NCBI GenBank assembly: GCA_023512835.1 | Contig: CM042086.1 | Coordinates: 18,793,029 to 18,857,028, forward strand | Direction: 5' to 3' | Origin: Taxillus chinensis | Taxonomy: Eukaryota; Streptophyta; Magnoliopsida; Santalales; Loranthaceae | DNA: 64,000 nucleotides | In this document: one piece after another, positions 37,501 through 50,122 of the stretch | How positions within the stretch are numbered: the stretch's first letter is position 1 | Layout of the letters: each line of letters opens with the position of its first letter | Notes under the pieces: model-generated | Seen by the model: only the letters and a program-made list of their open reading frames with translations | What the model was told of the DNA's origin: nothing | Databases searched by the model: none | Program-made: the position numbers and the translations under genes

Positions 37501-38094
37501 TTCATAAATTTTTAAAAGTACTTATAATATTTTTATTTGTACTGATAAAAAATATAAATAGTTTATTGGTTGTTTTTAAAGTTACTTTTCAAATAATAAC
37601 TTTAAAATTTATAAAATATTAATGTTTATCTTATTTAAAAGTAAAAAGAGAAAAAATGTAGGTGTCTTGAAATTTATATATTGGTTATAAATTTTATTAA
37701 AATTTCAAACATACAAAAATATATACACGAATAATGCTACGTACATGGAGATTGTACAGATAAATTATATAAGTAATTCGCATAGGAACACCTTTATTAC
37801 CGTTGGATTGATATTATTATTTTTAATATTTTTTTATTTATTTCAATTCAATGGCAAAAAAAATATTTTTGCACGAATTTTCTCCCTAACCTAACTTTTC
37901 ATTAATATTATTTGATATAGATACATTTATTAAAATTTATAATATTAAAATTACTAAATTACCAAATTGGGCGAGCGCCTACATTAATCTCTCAAACCCC
38001 ACTCGTTTGTTCGGTGTGTGTGACTCTCTCTTGGTTGGGGTTTTGTTTTGGGGTTTTTGCAGCGAGCACAACCTCAAAGCACAGAACCCGCATA
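34576..38094. other. SAS10-TOM40 intergenic spacer
   Basis: About 3.5 kb of AT-rich DNA between two genes on the same strand. It contains the SAS10 3' region, the 194-bp tandem duplication at 35814-36201 and the TOM40 promoter. I see no further gene. The TOM40 leader starts in the GC-richer stretch after about 37965, which includes TTGGGC (site II-like) at about 37967-37972. Confidence 0.5.
35814..36201. repeat. 194-bp tandem duplication
   Basis: GGTGAGTTTTACAAAGTTA-type starts at about 35814 and 36008 begin two head-to-tail copies of about 194 bp. They share GGTAGACACTAA, CCCAATTGAATCTATGATAA and AAAACACARGTGA blocks. Identity looks like 80-85% by eye, so the duplication is not recent. No coding content. 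Confidence 0.75.
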
Positions 38095-41000
38095 ATGGCC
38101 GGTTTCGCGAGCCCGCCGCCGCCACCGCCGCCTTCTCCGACGCCCTCTTCTCCCCCTCCTCCTCCTCCTCCTCAAAAGGTGGACTACATGGACCTTCCTT
38201 GTCCCTTGCCGTACGAAGAAATCCATCGCGAGGCTTTCAGTGAGTACCGTCTTCGGTCTCCCTTGTTCTGCGCTCATCTGCATTATTATATTGATGTTCA
38301 ATCAATCCGTTAGCTGTATATGTCTTTGATCTTATTGGTTTTTGTGCTTCCAATATGTTCTTGTGATTTGATTTTCTTTTGTTTTTGATCTTACTAGGGA
38401 TCTTCTAACACTGAATCGAGTATCTAGATTCTAGATTCTAATTTTTCAATAATTTGTGGTCAAATCTTATACTTTAGCAGTCAATTAAATGAACTACTCA
38501 TTGTGTTGTTTTGTCTTAGAACAAAGATCATCTCTTTAGTCTTTACAACCAGAGTCTTTTTATGCTATATCACATAAGAGTGATGCAAACATTTGTAACT
38601 TTCTTCACTGTTTCAAATCTAACTGACCTCACGTTTCATGGAAATCAGGTGGATAGGAATTAGGGAGGGCGTGTGAGTACCTACCATTTTATGAAATCAA
38701 CAATATTTTGACATGGTTACCATTTTGCCTTTTTAAATTTTTATTTTCACGAGCATCCACTGCTATATGTTTTTTTTTTGGTTTGTTTGAAGGTCCAGTT
38801 TAACAAAAAATGGCTAAAAGTTGCACTTTTCAGATTCTATTAGTAACAAAATTTTTAATAAAATCAATTGTAACTCTCTAAATTTAACTCAACACTATTT
38901 ATTCTCTATTAAAATATTATATTATATTTTATCATATTTATTTTTTATTTTTATTTCTCTTAACACATTTATTTTTTAATTAAAATAGTTAATAAATATT
39001 TTTTTAAAATAATATTTAATTGGTAAATATTAAAATAAATAGACTCCAAAGTAATTTTAAAAAAGTTTGTTAAAATAAAAAGCTTTTGATTATTTTGAAG
39101 AGTCAATTTTAAAAAGGTTGTATTCATAGATTATGGTTTTTTTCTCATTTTCTGTGGGAATTTCATTAAATTTCCTGGACTAAACAATTTTATTAGAATT
39201 TCTTGTAATATTATTGAATTTTCAGTAACTTTTGCTTTGTTTCAACCCTAAATGGGTGCATTTGTGTTTTGTGTGTTTTTTGTTTTGAATAGTGGCATCA
39301 ATCAATGAGCCGTGCTGTTAAAGTGTAATTGGCCATTACAATGTTAAGATAATATTTAAAAAACGAATCATATAAAGGCTCAGTTGAGTGGCGTTGTGGG
39401 ATTCATGTATTCAAAAGAAATTCAAGTTTCACACTTATTATAGCCATTAAAATTTGAAGTTCAAGGATTTGGGAATTAGGACGCCTTAATTCCTCAATGG
39501 AAGTGGACAGGGGAAGATTTATAGCCAAACAATAAATAAATAACTCATTTATGATAGATCGTATTTATATAATTTTGAAAACAAGCACTTCAGTATCATG
39601 AACCCACAAATGAGCATGCCATACCAGTACAACACATTCCAATTTGTGTTGTGGGCCTATTCGTGCTGGGCTGTGTTGGTTTCCATCTCAGCATGGCCCA
39701 TTGACACCACTATGTCAGCCATCTAACTGTTAGTTTATTCAATGCCTCTATGTGCCTTTTTTAGTTATTAATAATGGGCAACTTTATATTATAAAATTGA
39801 AACATCTAAGTATAGTGCATATATAGGATGTTGATTATTTTGGTCATGATATAACTCGATGGCAGGGTGATATATCATTCATGTGTAGCCTGAGATTCTG
39901 AGCATTCAGTTGAATCAATGTTGTTGATTGTCTGACGTGCCATGTTTTGTGCAGTGTCATTAAAACCCGAACTTTTTGAGGGGCTGCGATTTGATTTTAC
40001 CAGAGCACTCAATCAAAAGTTCTCACTCAGTCATAGGTACTTTTGCTTCAATCACTTTCTCTTTTTCTTTGTATATGTTTGCACTTTGTAAATATGACTT
40101 GTGAAATATCCATCAGTGTGTTTATGGGCCCCACAGAACTTCCGTCTCAATCTTCAGAAACTATTAAAATCCCTACCTCTCATTATGAATTTGGTGCTAA
40201 CTTCTTAGACCCAAAGGTGTGTATTATACTTGTACTATTTACCTGGTTTCTGTTCTTTGGTAAATGTGGTTATTGGAGCAGCTTTTCAGATCCTAGGGCG
40301 TGTAATATATTTTTAGCACGTACCTAATTTCTTTTGTTTGGTGTTGAGCAGTTGTTTCTTATTGGGAGGGTAAATACTGATGGGAGGCTAAATGCAAGAG
40401 CGAAGTGTGACCTAACAGACAATGTGACACTCAAATTTAATGCGCAGGTTGTTTTTGTGCTAATGTTTGTTTATACTGTCACATCATGTTGATTTTTAAT
40501 GTTTATAATTGATGATGATTATTTTCATTTCCAGCTTACAAGTGATCCACACATGTCACATGGCATTGTCAATATTGATTACAAGGTACATAATTTTTGT
40601 GCCTTTCATTTTCCTTTTTATGTTCTTGGATTTTCATTATAATATAATGCATTAAAAGTTTTTGTTTTCATATGTCCATTTGCATGTGTACTACATTTGG
40701 TTTGTTATAGTCATTTATTAAGTCAAAAGGGCCTCATAATTGACACTTAGGTTTGACTGCAAAATATTCGCTTTTGGCATTGGTCTTTGCATTGTGAATC
40801 TGTGATATTCATTTAAACCAATTACAATTACACTTTTCAAGCATGTTGAGTTTTCCAGCATCACCGTTTGTCTTCATCATGCCATCATCTACACTCAAAC
40901 CATTTCAACGTCTGAATCTATTTATATCTTTTGTGATGAATTAATCTTTTCAGTACTAAATGTAATATCACTTTTATAAAGTCAATTCATTTTGTTCTGT

Positions 41001-44000
41001 TTCATTTTCTGTCTTGCTCCGAGTACATCTTTACAGCTAGCTTATGCTTTGCTTTGATTGTTTACTTTACTGCTAAACTTCATCTGGACGTGTAACTTTC
41101 CTCTAGGTCCATCAACTTAAATATAACCAATTAATTCAGTTTGGGTGATGGGGATAGCTGAACTTTAAGTAAATTATGGGAACTGTATGATTGTTCCCTT
41201 TCAATTGTAAAATGTTGTAATGTTGGTTTCTTAGGTTTTAATGATTTATTGTGAGATTTTATTTTCTTTTATAATAATTATGTAGAAGGGCACCATTCTT
41301 AGAATTTTAGATATTAAGGATTTGTTGTGAGATTTTGTTTTGTTTTATAATAATTAGGGGTGTAAAATGGACCGGTCTGTGACGGAGCGGGTTTAGATGG
41401 GCTAGCCCGTTTAAGCCTGCACTTTTAATGGATCAGATTTTTTTTGGTATGGTCCGGTCTGCATGCGGATGCGACCGGTTCATATTTATTTATTTATTTA
41501 AAAACTTATTATTAGTTAATTTTATTAAAAATAATTTAAAATTTTAATTTTAAAATTATATTTAATAATTTATATTTTTAAATATTAATTTTAAAATTAA
41601 TAGGTTTAGGCTCTATGTATTAATATACTAAGTAGAATATGTAATGGTTTTTTAAAATATTTTTTAAAAATAAAAAAGGTGATCCGTAGACCGTTTGCGT
41701 CCGTACGGATTTGGTTTGCATGGACTGGGCCTAAACAGAATGGTTCGTTTAGGCCCACGATTGAAATGGCAGTCCGCTCCGGTCTACATGGACCACGGAC
41801 TAATCCGCGGACCGGCGATCCATTTTACACCCCTAATAGTAATTATGTGAAATGATATCTATTTTTAAATTTTAAATTATTTTTTCTCATTAGTTATTTT
41901 TTTTTGCTAGGATTTTTTTGTTTGTCTTTGCTTTTGTAATTTCTGTATTGTACCTTTTTCATTGTTAATGGTAAATAATTTCTCTCAATATATTACATTG
42001 ATTGTTATTACTAAAGTTTCAAACATTGCAATTGAAGTACATTCGAAAATTTTTTTTATCCCATTTATGTACATGTGCATATATGAACGTACAAGATTTC
42101 AATTGTGTTCAGATGTTTTTTTTTTTTTTTTTAAATTTTCTGAAACCTAGATGGCTAGATGTTATGAAAAAGACTTCAAATACTAAAATAGATAACCCAC
42201 TGAATATCCGGCCTTTATTTTGATCTTCTTTTCAGGGAACAGACTACAGGTCCCAATTTCAACTAGGAAATGGAACCTTATTAGGTGCTAATTACATTCA
42301 AGTAAGAAATACCTCTTGAGGCCTCTCTCTCTCTATCATAAATTGGATATACTTGGATAGAGGTTTTCCATGAAATAGAAGACCTTTTGGTCCATGTTCT
42401 GCTATTTCTTTCCCAAGTTTTAGCATTTGTTCTTCTATTTATATAATGATACTGCTTCAGGTGATGCTTCCCGTAAAAATTCTCTTTCTTATTTATAGAT
42501 TTTCTAATATTAATTGATGTGATAATGCCCCCATTTAGGGAGACTTTATTCTTTTATTTATGAACATCTGTATAATAACTACCTTCATCCCCCCTTTCAA
42601 TCAACCTTTGGTATCCTCTATTTTAAAAATTATTTATCGTGTAATATGTTTATTGAAATTAAGCCCTTCCAAGTGGAGGCAATGTTTATAATTTATGTTT
42701 CTCTTTTGTAGATGGTTGAACATGTTCTAGTTTGAGAATAATTTAACGTCAGAAATTCTTGTTTTTAGTGGTATCAAGGTAATACATAACTTTGGGTTTA
42801 AGATGGTGAACAGTATTAGTTTTGTGGAATTTCATGTGAAAATTCTTGGGCTAGAATTTCTGTAATGCTACTACAATTGCTTGGTAGTACATTAGTGTCT
42901 TGAGGCATATTTGCAGTTAGGAACTATCCTTTTAGGGGGCCTTAAGTTAGGATTGTGGATAAGCAACAAATTTAATTGGAAAAGTTATTGGAAAACCAAC
43001 CTGAATTGTAATATAGGAGAAGGAAACTAATTTTGTCGTATAGAAATGGACTAATGAAGTTTTTTTTTGGGTAAATATATTACATAGAAAAGAGTATTTT
43101 AAAGAGAGACCAATACACGAATTGTGTTGTGTACCCACACAGACCTTTCTTCCAAAAGACACGCCCCATATCCCTTGCACGCTTTGATGGAAAGGACACT
43201 GAAAACATCACTAAAATGTTTGTCGCACCGTAAAATCATTTTACTGAGAAATGCCATTATTTATTCTGCATACGTCTATTTGCATGGATATCTACACATG
43301 CAAGGGGCAATTTTTAAAATACTTTGTATTATTTTAAAAAAACATTTGTATAACAATTTGTATATGCACGAGGAAAAGTTATGTACTAGTTTGTGCTTCT
43401 CTCAATACTTTTTTATCAGTTTGTTTTATTGAAAACACTAAGGAGGTGACAGGATTACAAGAGTTGGGTGGTATTGTACATATAAATACGATCAACATTC
43501 ACAAGACTACTACAAATTGCAATGTCCCTTAACATATCCCATAGTTTCCCAACTCGTTGGAGGTTGCTCTTCTTATTTTCGAAGTTTTGATTATTTCCCT
43601 TGGTTTATAGGCCCCCAAAAAACAGCAAGATGGATTACCGAAGCAACCATTTCTCCTTTTTTCGCGCTCTCGAACCATCCCAAGCCAAAATTCAAGGCCT
43701 GCTCACCTTATTAAGACCCAAGCAAAACCTAATATAGCTAAAACAAGCTACTGCAACTGAAAAGCCCACTTATAATGGATAGAAAGTTGATTAATTTGCT
43801 CTATAGAAGAGACTTGCGCAATGGGCACTAACCAATAGCAGGGCCTCGTGCTGTAGCTTATCTAAGGTAAGGACCTTTCTTCAGGTACCTCCCAAGCAAA
43901 GAAAATGAGTTAAGCGTGACCTCGGCTATCCAAATATCTCACCACTAACCTCCACTAACAATGTTATCAAAATTATACTATTCATGATTCGATTTCTGGG

Positions 44001-47000
44001 TAAAACAATTCAAATAGGTATTTATTTTTATCTGAAATTGACAATTCAATTTTTTTTGATTCATCTTATTTTTTCAAAAATGTTTAAATTTGAGTCTAGT
44101 TCTTGGGCTTTTAAAATAACTAATAGCTTAAACTTTTATGAAAGCTATATTGGGCCCTTTATTCACTTAATAAATCCTATATTAGAATATCCTTTGAAAA
44201 ATATATAAAATAATAACATTACAAAGTGATTTAAAGCCCTAGATCTAAATCACTCTTATAGCATCCAAGATGTCTAGAAATCAATGAATTTTAGGCATGA
44301 CTTTTCTTTTCTCTTCTTATTGCTACTAATTGTTGGTGGGATTTTGCGTAGTGGTCTCATCTTGTGCAACTTTCTTTTTTTCCCTTTACTTGATGTTTAT
44401 TTTGGATATTTAATTCTGTTAATGATCATGCCTTTAGCTAGTAAGTATGTTATAATGGTTTTTAGACTTGCTTTTGAATTTTTTCTTGAACCTTATGATT
44501 CACAAATCGCAAAATGTCTGAAATAATAGTGATTCAATTCCTAATTTGACAACTATGCTGGAGGGTTGGGGTAAAAAGGCTAATACCACCTAGCAAATTT
44601 CATGACGTATTCATTGAATATTAACACGTTGAAGAGATTGATGCTGTAGTTCTTGAGTTCATGGTATAGAGTTTTTGTTCTCTCTAGGGGTGGAAATTTG
44701 AATTTTCAGATGTGTATATATCCGGACCATAAAAGTTACATTTTTATTCATTTAATGAATATTATAAATGGATATCTTTATTAATCTGGGACCCCATTTG
44801 TCAATGAAAACAGCTGGGCCGGGGATTCCATTGCCAGGCTTGGGTGTGAAGTTGTAATCGACTAATCGTTTGATGCCTTGGTAGCATCAAATAGGCTTAA
44901 AATTTTATTAAGGTTTGAAAATGCTCTGATGTGAATTTGTTTGTCCAGTATGGAAAAAATTTAAATGTGAAGTAAAAGGCTTCTGATAGGTGTTGAACCT
45001 AGGTACGAATGACATTGAACATATACTTATTCAGTTCTTTTGTTAATAAACCAAACAACTACTATATAACTATACATGTAAATTAATAAAAAATTTAATA
45101 TTCTAATAGTGACCAATGTGCAAATATTTTTTTTCCCAATGCAAATTTGGTCAGATACACATTTTTTCCACAAATAATAGTCATTATGTTATAATTTTGA
45201 ACTTTTAAAAGGTTGACTTTGACAATAGGTGTCATATAGATTGCCAATATTTTTGCTTTGTGATTCATCCCATGTTTTTACATTTTTTGGTTGTATCACA
45301 CAATTTTCTGTGTCACCACTGCTTTAACATTCCATATCTACAATATTTTATTTAGTTTTTGCTTAAAGCTAGTATATTTTTGCAGAGTGTGACTCCATAT
45401 TTATCTATGGGAGGTGAAGTATTTTGGGCTGGTCAACATCGGAAATCTGGTGTTGGTTATGCTGCTCGCTACAATACAGATAAGATGGTAATTTGGCCTG
45501 ACTAATGTTTATCAAAATCTTAAAGCCTTCTAGTTACTTATTTCAAGTCTCTTCTTATTGCTGCATGCTTTGGATTAGTGCATATTTTGTGAAATTCATA
45601 TGTGATATCATTTAGCTGTTGATTTTATTATTGGGTATGAACCACACAAGGCATTTAGATTTGTACAAACTTCTATATAAACATGTAGGATAGAATTGTA
45701 GAAGACTTCTCTAGCATGTGTTGGCTGCTATAATTCTTTTTCATGTTCTCGGTGGTCGCAATTAAATCTCTCTGTGATAAAAAAGGAAATAAAATAGGGA
45801 AGATGAATGGATAGAATGGCTATCTTAGTTGTCATGTCTAAACCACATCTTGTAGTTCTCTACCATAAAACGACTCAAATTTATTTACAAATTGTATTGA
45901 ATTTCATGAGGAAATTAGAGAGTTCTTTAAATGGAAAATGGACTCTAACCCTATGAGGAAACCTAGAGCATATAAATTTCTAACAAACCAAAAAATAAAA
46001 CAATAAACAATTCTGTAAATATAATCCTAAATCAAAAGTGAAGTCTTAAAGCATTTTTGTTAAATTGTCATTTCAAATCACAAAAAAGTACATTTAAAGA
46101 TATTGCAGTGGGTGCTCTTAGAGTCCTTGATTGTAATCATATGATGTCTTATATGCTTACCTTTTCTATTTAGTATGCCTGTCCATTGCATGGACGTTGT
46201 GACAGTTATTGGCCAAAATGCTGTCATTTTGGTGTCCAATCATTTATATAATTGTCTTTAAAGACAAAATAACACCAAAATGATTAGTGGCAATATGTAA
46301 CCTATTTGTTTTTCAGCCGTATATACATTAGTCCTGTATATATATAATAGATCTCCGTGTTTGAGGAAAAACTATGATTTTGCAGTCTGCGACAGGGCAA
46401 TTTGCTAGCACTGGTATGATTGCTTTGAGCTATGTTCAGAAGGTGTCGGAGAAGGTAATTAAGTCATTTTTTAAATAAATTCATTGCAATTGTTCCTTAA
46501 CTAGTGGTCTCAATATTCTGTCTGTAGGTTTCTCTAGCGACAGATTTTATGTACAATTACTTCTCGAAAGATGTCACAGCAAGTGTTGGTTATGACTACA
46601 TCCTTCGACAGGTAATTTCACATGTTTCGTATTTTTATGGGCATAAGTAAGGCAAATGCAATACACTTGGTTATGGTGCTCCTAGAAGAGGTAAGCCTAG
46701 TATGGCATCATTAGGAGAGTGCCATGCTGATAGGAACCCGAGCAAGAATAATTTTATTGGTAGACAAAATATAAAATAAAACAGAGTAATTGGTCAGCAA
46801 TTTGAGAGACAAACGTCTCTCCCGGTACAATTATATTCTAATTAAATTTTTCTCAAAATCAATCATATCTTCACTCATACCTTGATACCCTTTTTATAGT
46901 CAAGTTTTCCAATTTTAAATTCACACACAATAAATAAATAACCTCCTAAATTCAAACACAAGAAATGACCCAAATAAAAATTTCTAAATTCAAACACAAT

Positions 47001-49673
47001 AAATGACCCAAATAGAAATTCCTAAATTCAATCACAATAAATGACCAAAATAAAAACTCTCAAATTCAAACACAATAAATAACCCAAATATAAACTTTCA
47101 AATTCAAATGCACTAAATAACCCAAATAAAAACTCTCAAAACTCAACACATGCACCCCTAGTTACTCATGAATGATTTTGGAAACAGATGTTGGCCGTGT
47201 CTTGTATTTTGGAACCCACTTCTCTGCCTATTCCAGCGAATCTTTGATTAGAAACTTCTCTGCAAATCCTGCTGACATTTTCTAGCCTTGCATTTTCCTT
47301 TTCTATTGGATTTTTGGCTGATACCTTGAGGCTGAAGTTCTTGGATGTGGAGTGTATTTTAATATTTTATACTATGGGATAGATATTGTAACAAGCTAGA
47401 ACATGCATCATTTAGTTCTAACTTGAGGAGCTGTGTTAGGAATATTATTATATTTAATATTATTAGAAAACATATAATTGAGATATTATTCTCTAATCTA
47501 GTATTTAGTAATATCAAAGCTATGATACATATATGATTTGCTTTGATAGTTTTTACTAGTTTTCTTATGTGTTAGAAATGAACTCCGCTCATTCTTTATT
47601 GCAAAAGCAATAAAACATTAAACGTAAGCTTAGACTCACCATTCTGTCATGTAGCATTCCACTTTACCCTAATTTTGAGACCAAAGAATTAAAGCCAATC
47701 TGTATTGCAGTTGAGATCTAGTGTCTCCTAAAATAACCAATACTGCAATACAATGGTTCCATTCATTGATTTTAATGGGACTTTTTTCGTTGTATCCATG
47801 ATGTATTTAAAATCATGTTGGAGCTAGATAAAGGCATCAAATATGGACTTCTATGACAAAAATTCATGAATTTCTGTCATCTTTCACTAATTGGACTTCT
47901 CCATGGTTTACTATCATTTGTATACAATAAACTTCCTCATGGTTGATCATCATTTGTATAGATCAATATAGCTTGACTTTTCTAATAACCTTTTTATTTC
48001 ATATCCTTTCCCATTTTTCGCACCTCAAATGTTTATTAAGATAGGGTTCACTGTAATTCGTTCAAGATTGCTGAGTTAGGGGCATCTTCATCTTGCTTCT
48101 AGTGGAAAGAATGGTAAAATTTATACCGACTTTACAGTGTCAACAACGTTAATAATCTCTCCCATTTTTCTTCTTGTCCTCGCACTTCATGCGTATATAA
48201 AGAAAGCATGGCGTGTAATAAATCTTTTGTCTATTATCAAAGTGTATTCTTTAGGAAATTGTTTTATCATCTGGTCTGCTTAGTGCCCCGTCACCCCCTC
48301 CCTCTCCTCTCTCTCTTGTCGAGATTATTTCAGGTAGGCTTTGATATTAGTTAAACAAGACTCAAGACCAATGAACTCCCTTTTCCCTTCCTCTCTTAAA
48401 ACAGGAGACATGAAGTTGTAATGTTGCATTTATATCTGCATTTGCGTCCATTTTTAATTTCAATTTCAGTTAGTATCAGTCTTACTCACATTATGAGGGT
48501 GAATATCATTGAAGTAACCAATTTTAAGGGTGAGAATGTGCCCATGCTGCATAGTATGTTATATGCATAAATATTTATTTGTTCTTTAATTGGAGATGGA
48601 AACCGTACGATGCTCTGTGATTGAAAAATTGATGTTGGAATGTTGTGTAAATTTAAATTCTTTACAGATCTACCTAAATGTTAGAAATTAATGGTTTGTT
48701 GTTTTTAATCTAGAAAATTTAAAGAAACCTCGTAAACTTTTCTTATCTGCACATCGATCTTCACCAAGAAAAAAGGATGTGCTAGACACTGATTATAATT
48801 GAGTGACGAGTTCCCAAGAGTTTAACATGGGCACGCATATGCTTATGTTCAATGAGAAGATAGGTTCTCATTTTGAAGTGGATTCCACTGGCTACATAGG
48901 CAAATAGATGTTTTTCATGCTATCCATTGGACTGTATGATGTATGTCATGGGTTTATAGATGCTTTACATGAGGTCTTGACATAGAGAAGATCTCTCCTT
49001 CCTTAGATATAGTATTATTAACATGCTTAACTAATTCTGTGCTTGTAACAGTGCCGTCTCAGGGGGAAGATTGATTCTAATGGTTGCACGTCTGCTTTTC
49101 TGGAGGAGAGATTGAATATGGGTCTTAATTTTATTATTTCTGCTGAAGTAAGTATTATTATGCTAACAGCAGATGTTACATATCACAGTTAATTTGGAAG
49201 GAATATAGGCAGACGTCCCACAAAAAGGAAGAGGGAAACACAGGATTAGAATTTGTTAATTGATTATATTTTAAGGCTGAGTTGTCAAAAGAAAAAAAAA
49301 CACACAAGAAAAATGTGTTGGATTTGGCAAAGACAGCAATCCTCAAACTGAAGGGGACAGAAACATGGTGGTATTCAACCAACTGGTGGTATCCTTTCCG
49401 GAAAATCTTTGTGAAATGTATAGAGAACTCGTTTTTTGTTAGTTGATGGTCATGCTCATTCCTTCAACCCATGTATTGAAGGGAGTTTATATGCCCTGTT
49501 TAGTTTGGTTTCAACCTTCTTTACTCATGATGTTTGTTTATTGATTTAAAAAGCTGTCTTTCCTGCTTTAGGTGACAAACCCTGTCATTTACATTTTTTG
49601 AATTTGCATTTTGTAGGTAGATCATCGGAAGAAAGACTACAAATTTGGGTTCGGGTTGACTGTAGGTGAATAG
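38095..49673 (+). CDS. TOM40: mitochondrial import receptor/channel subunit TOM40
   Basis: Eleven GT-AG exons: 38095-38239, 39955-40036, 40117-40216, 40352-40447, 40535-40585, 42236-42301, 45386-45487, 46386-46454, 46528-46611, 49052-49147, 49617-49673. They total 948 nt (315 aa), the usual plant TOM40 length. After a proline-rich N-terminus (residues 7-27) comes the family core: [90 protein letters not shown], and the C-terminal [13 protein letters not shown] beta-signal-type strand. TOM40 is the beta-barrel pore of the mitochondrial outer-membrane translocase and passes nearly all imported precursors. All predicted beta-strand blocks seem present and the frame is intact. Introns 1, 5 and 9 carry transposons or repeats. 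The gene converges on DXS. Confidence 0.96.
38751..39138 (+). mobile_element. MITE, family A, copy 3, in TOM40 intron 1
   Basis: The left end GAGCATCCACTGCTATATG resembles the family A terminus GCATCCACTATGG. The interior repeats CTCTAAATTTAACTC, CACTATTTATTCTCTATTAA and GAAGAGTCAATTTTAAAAAGG from the 1051-1440 copy. The right end (TTGTATTCATAGATT) is decayed. No coding capacity. Confidence 0.55.
39375..39540 (+). mobile_element. possible tRNA-derived SINE in TOM40 intron 1
   Basis: AAGGCTCAGTTGAGTGG at 39375-39391 resembles a polymerase III A-box, and AAATTCAAGTTTCAC at 39418-39432 resembles a decayed B-box about 40 bp downstream. A tRNA-like head is typical of plant SINEs. The body and 3' tail are not clearly delimited and no target-site duplication was found. 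Confidence 0.3.
41355..41835. mobile_element. hAT-like non-autonomous element in TOM40 intron 5
   Basis: A 481-bp insert begins TAGGGGTGTAAAATGGACCGG and ends with its near-exact inverted complement (CCGG..TCCATTTTACACCCCTA). It is flanked by ATAATAAT (41347-41354) and ATAGTAAT (41836-41843), an 8-bp duplication with one mismatch. The ends and duplication size fit the hAT superfamily. The interior is rich in GGTCCGGTC-type blocks and has no transposase, so it would depend on a protein made elsewhere. Confidence 0.85.
42302..45385. other. TOM40 intron 6, 3.1 kb, mixed repetitive content
   Basis: The longest TOM40 intron. The part at about 43070-44230 differs in composition from the rest and may be an insertion, possibly a retroelement relic, but I could not find diagnostic termini or protein motifs. 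The short frames in it show no recognisable domain. Confidence 0.35.
46918..47137. repeat. 38-bp tandem array in TOM40 intron 9
   Basis: AAATTCAAACACAATAAATG-type units start at 46948, 46986, 47024, 47062 and 47100, an exact 38-bp period, with a shortened first unit at 46918. Each unit ends in CCCAAATAAAAACTCTC-like DNA. No coding potential. Confidence 0.85.
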
Positions 49674-50122
49674 ATTGGAGGCCGCCTTGGCTTTTCCAGC
49701 CTTATGCTTATTAAGCACGGCGGAGGTATCACAGTTTGATTTTACCTTCTCATGAAGGTTAAGAAAATCAATTTTGTACTTGTATTATGGAGGATCATTT
49801 AATTCTGTTTTTTTTTTATGGTGGGGCATTTTATCCGAGGGCTTGGGGCCACGGGTCTGTTGGTCTATGAGGCTTGTATTTTGACGATGTGAAGTTGAAT
49901 TATTGGTGCCATTATTTCGATGTACAATTTATATCAACGGGCCTTGAGATTTTCATTGCTATAATATTATAATTTCCCTTTTTATTATAAACATTCCGCG
50001 AATATTAACCGGGAGAAATCAACGACTAGATTTTCATTGCTATACTATTATTATTTTTTAAATAGTATACATCAACGTGATGCTCTGGCGTGCTACATCA
50101 ACGATAGACGAGCTTTGCTTGA
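49674..50122. other. convergent TOM40/DXS 3' intergenic region
   Basis: The stop codons of TOM40 (plus) and DXS (minus) are 449 bp apart, so both 3' UTRs and poly-A sites must fall in this interval. It is AT-rich with a poly-T run near 49809. Overlapping 3' UTRs are possible and would give natural antisense ends. Confidence 0.6.

Noticed and set aside
38074..38301. Arg-rich minus-strand frame opposite TOM40 exon 1
   Set aside because: It is the complement of the proline-rich TOM40 N-terminus and has no independent support.
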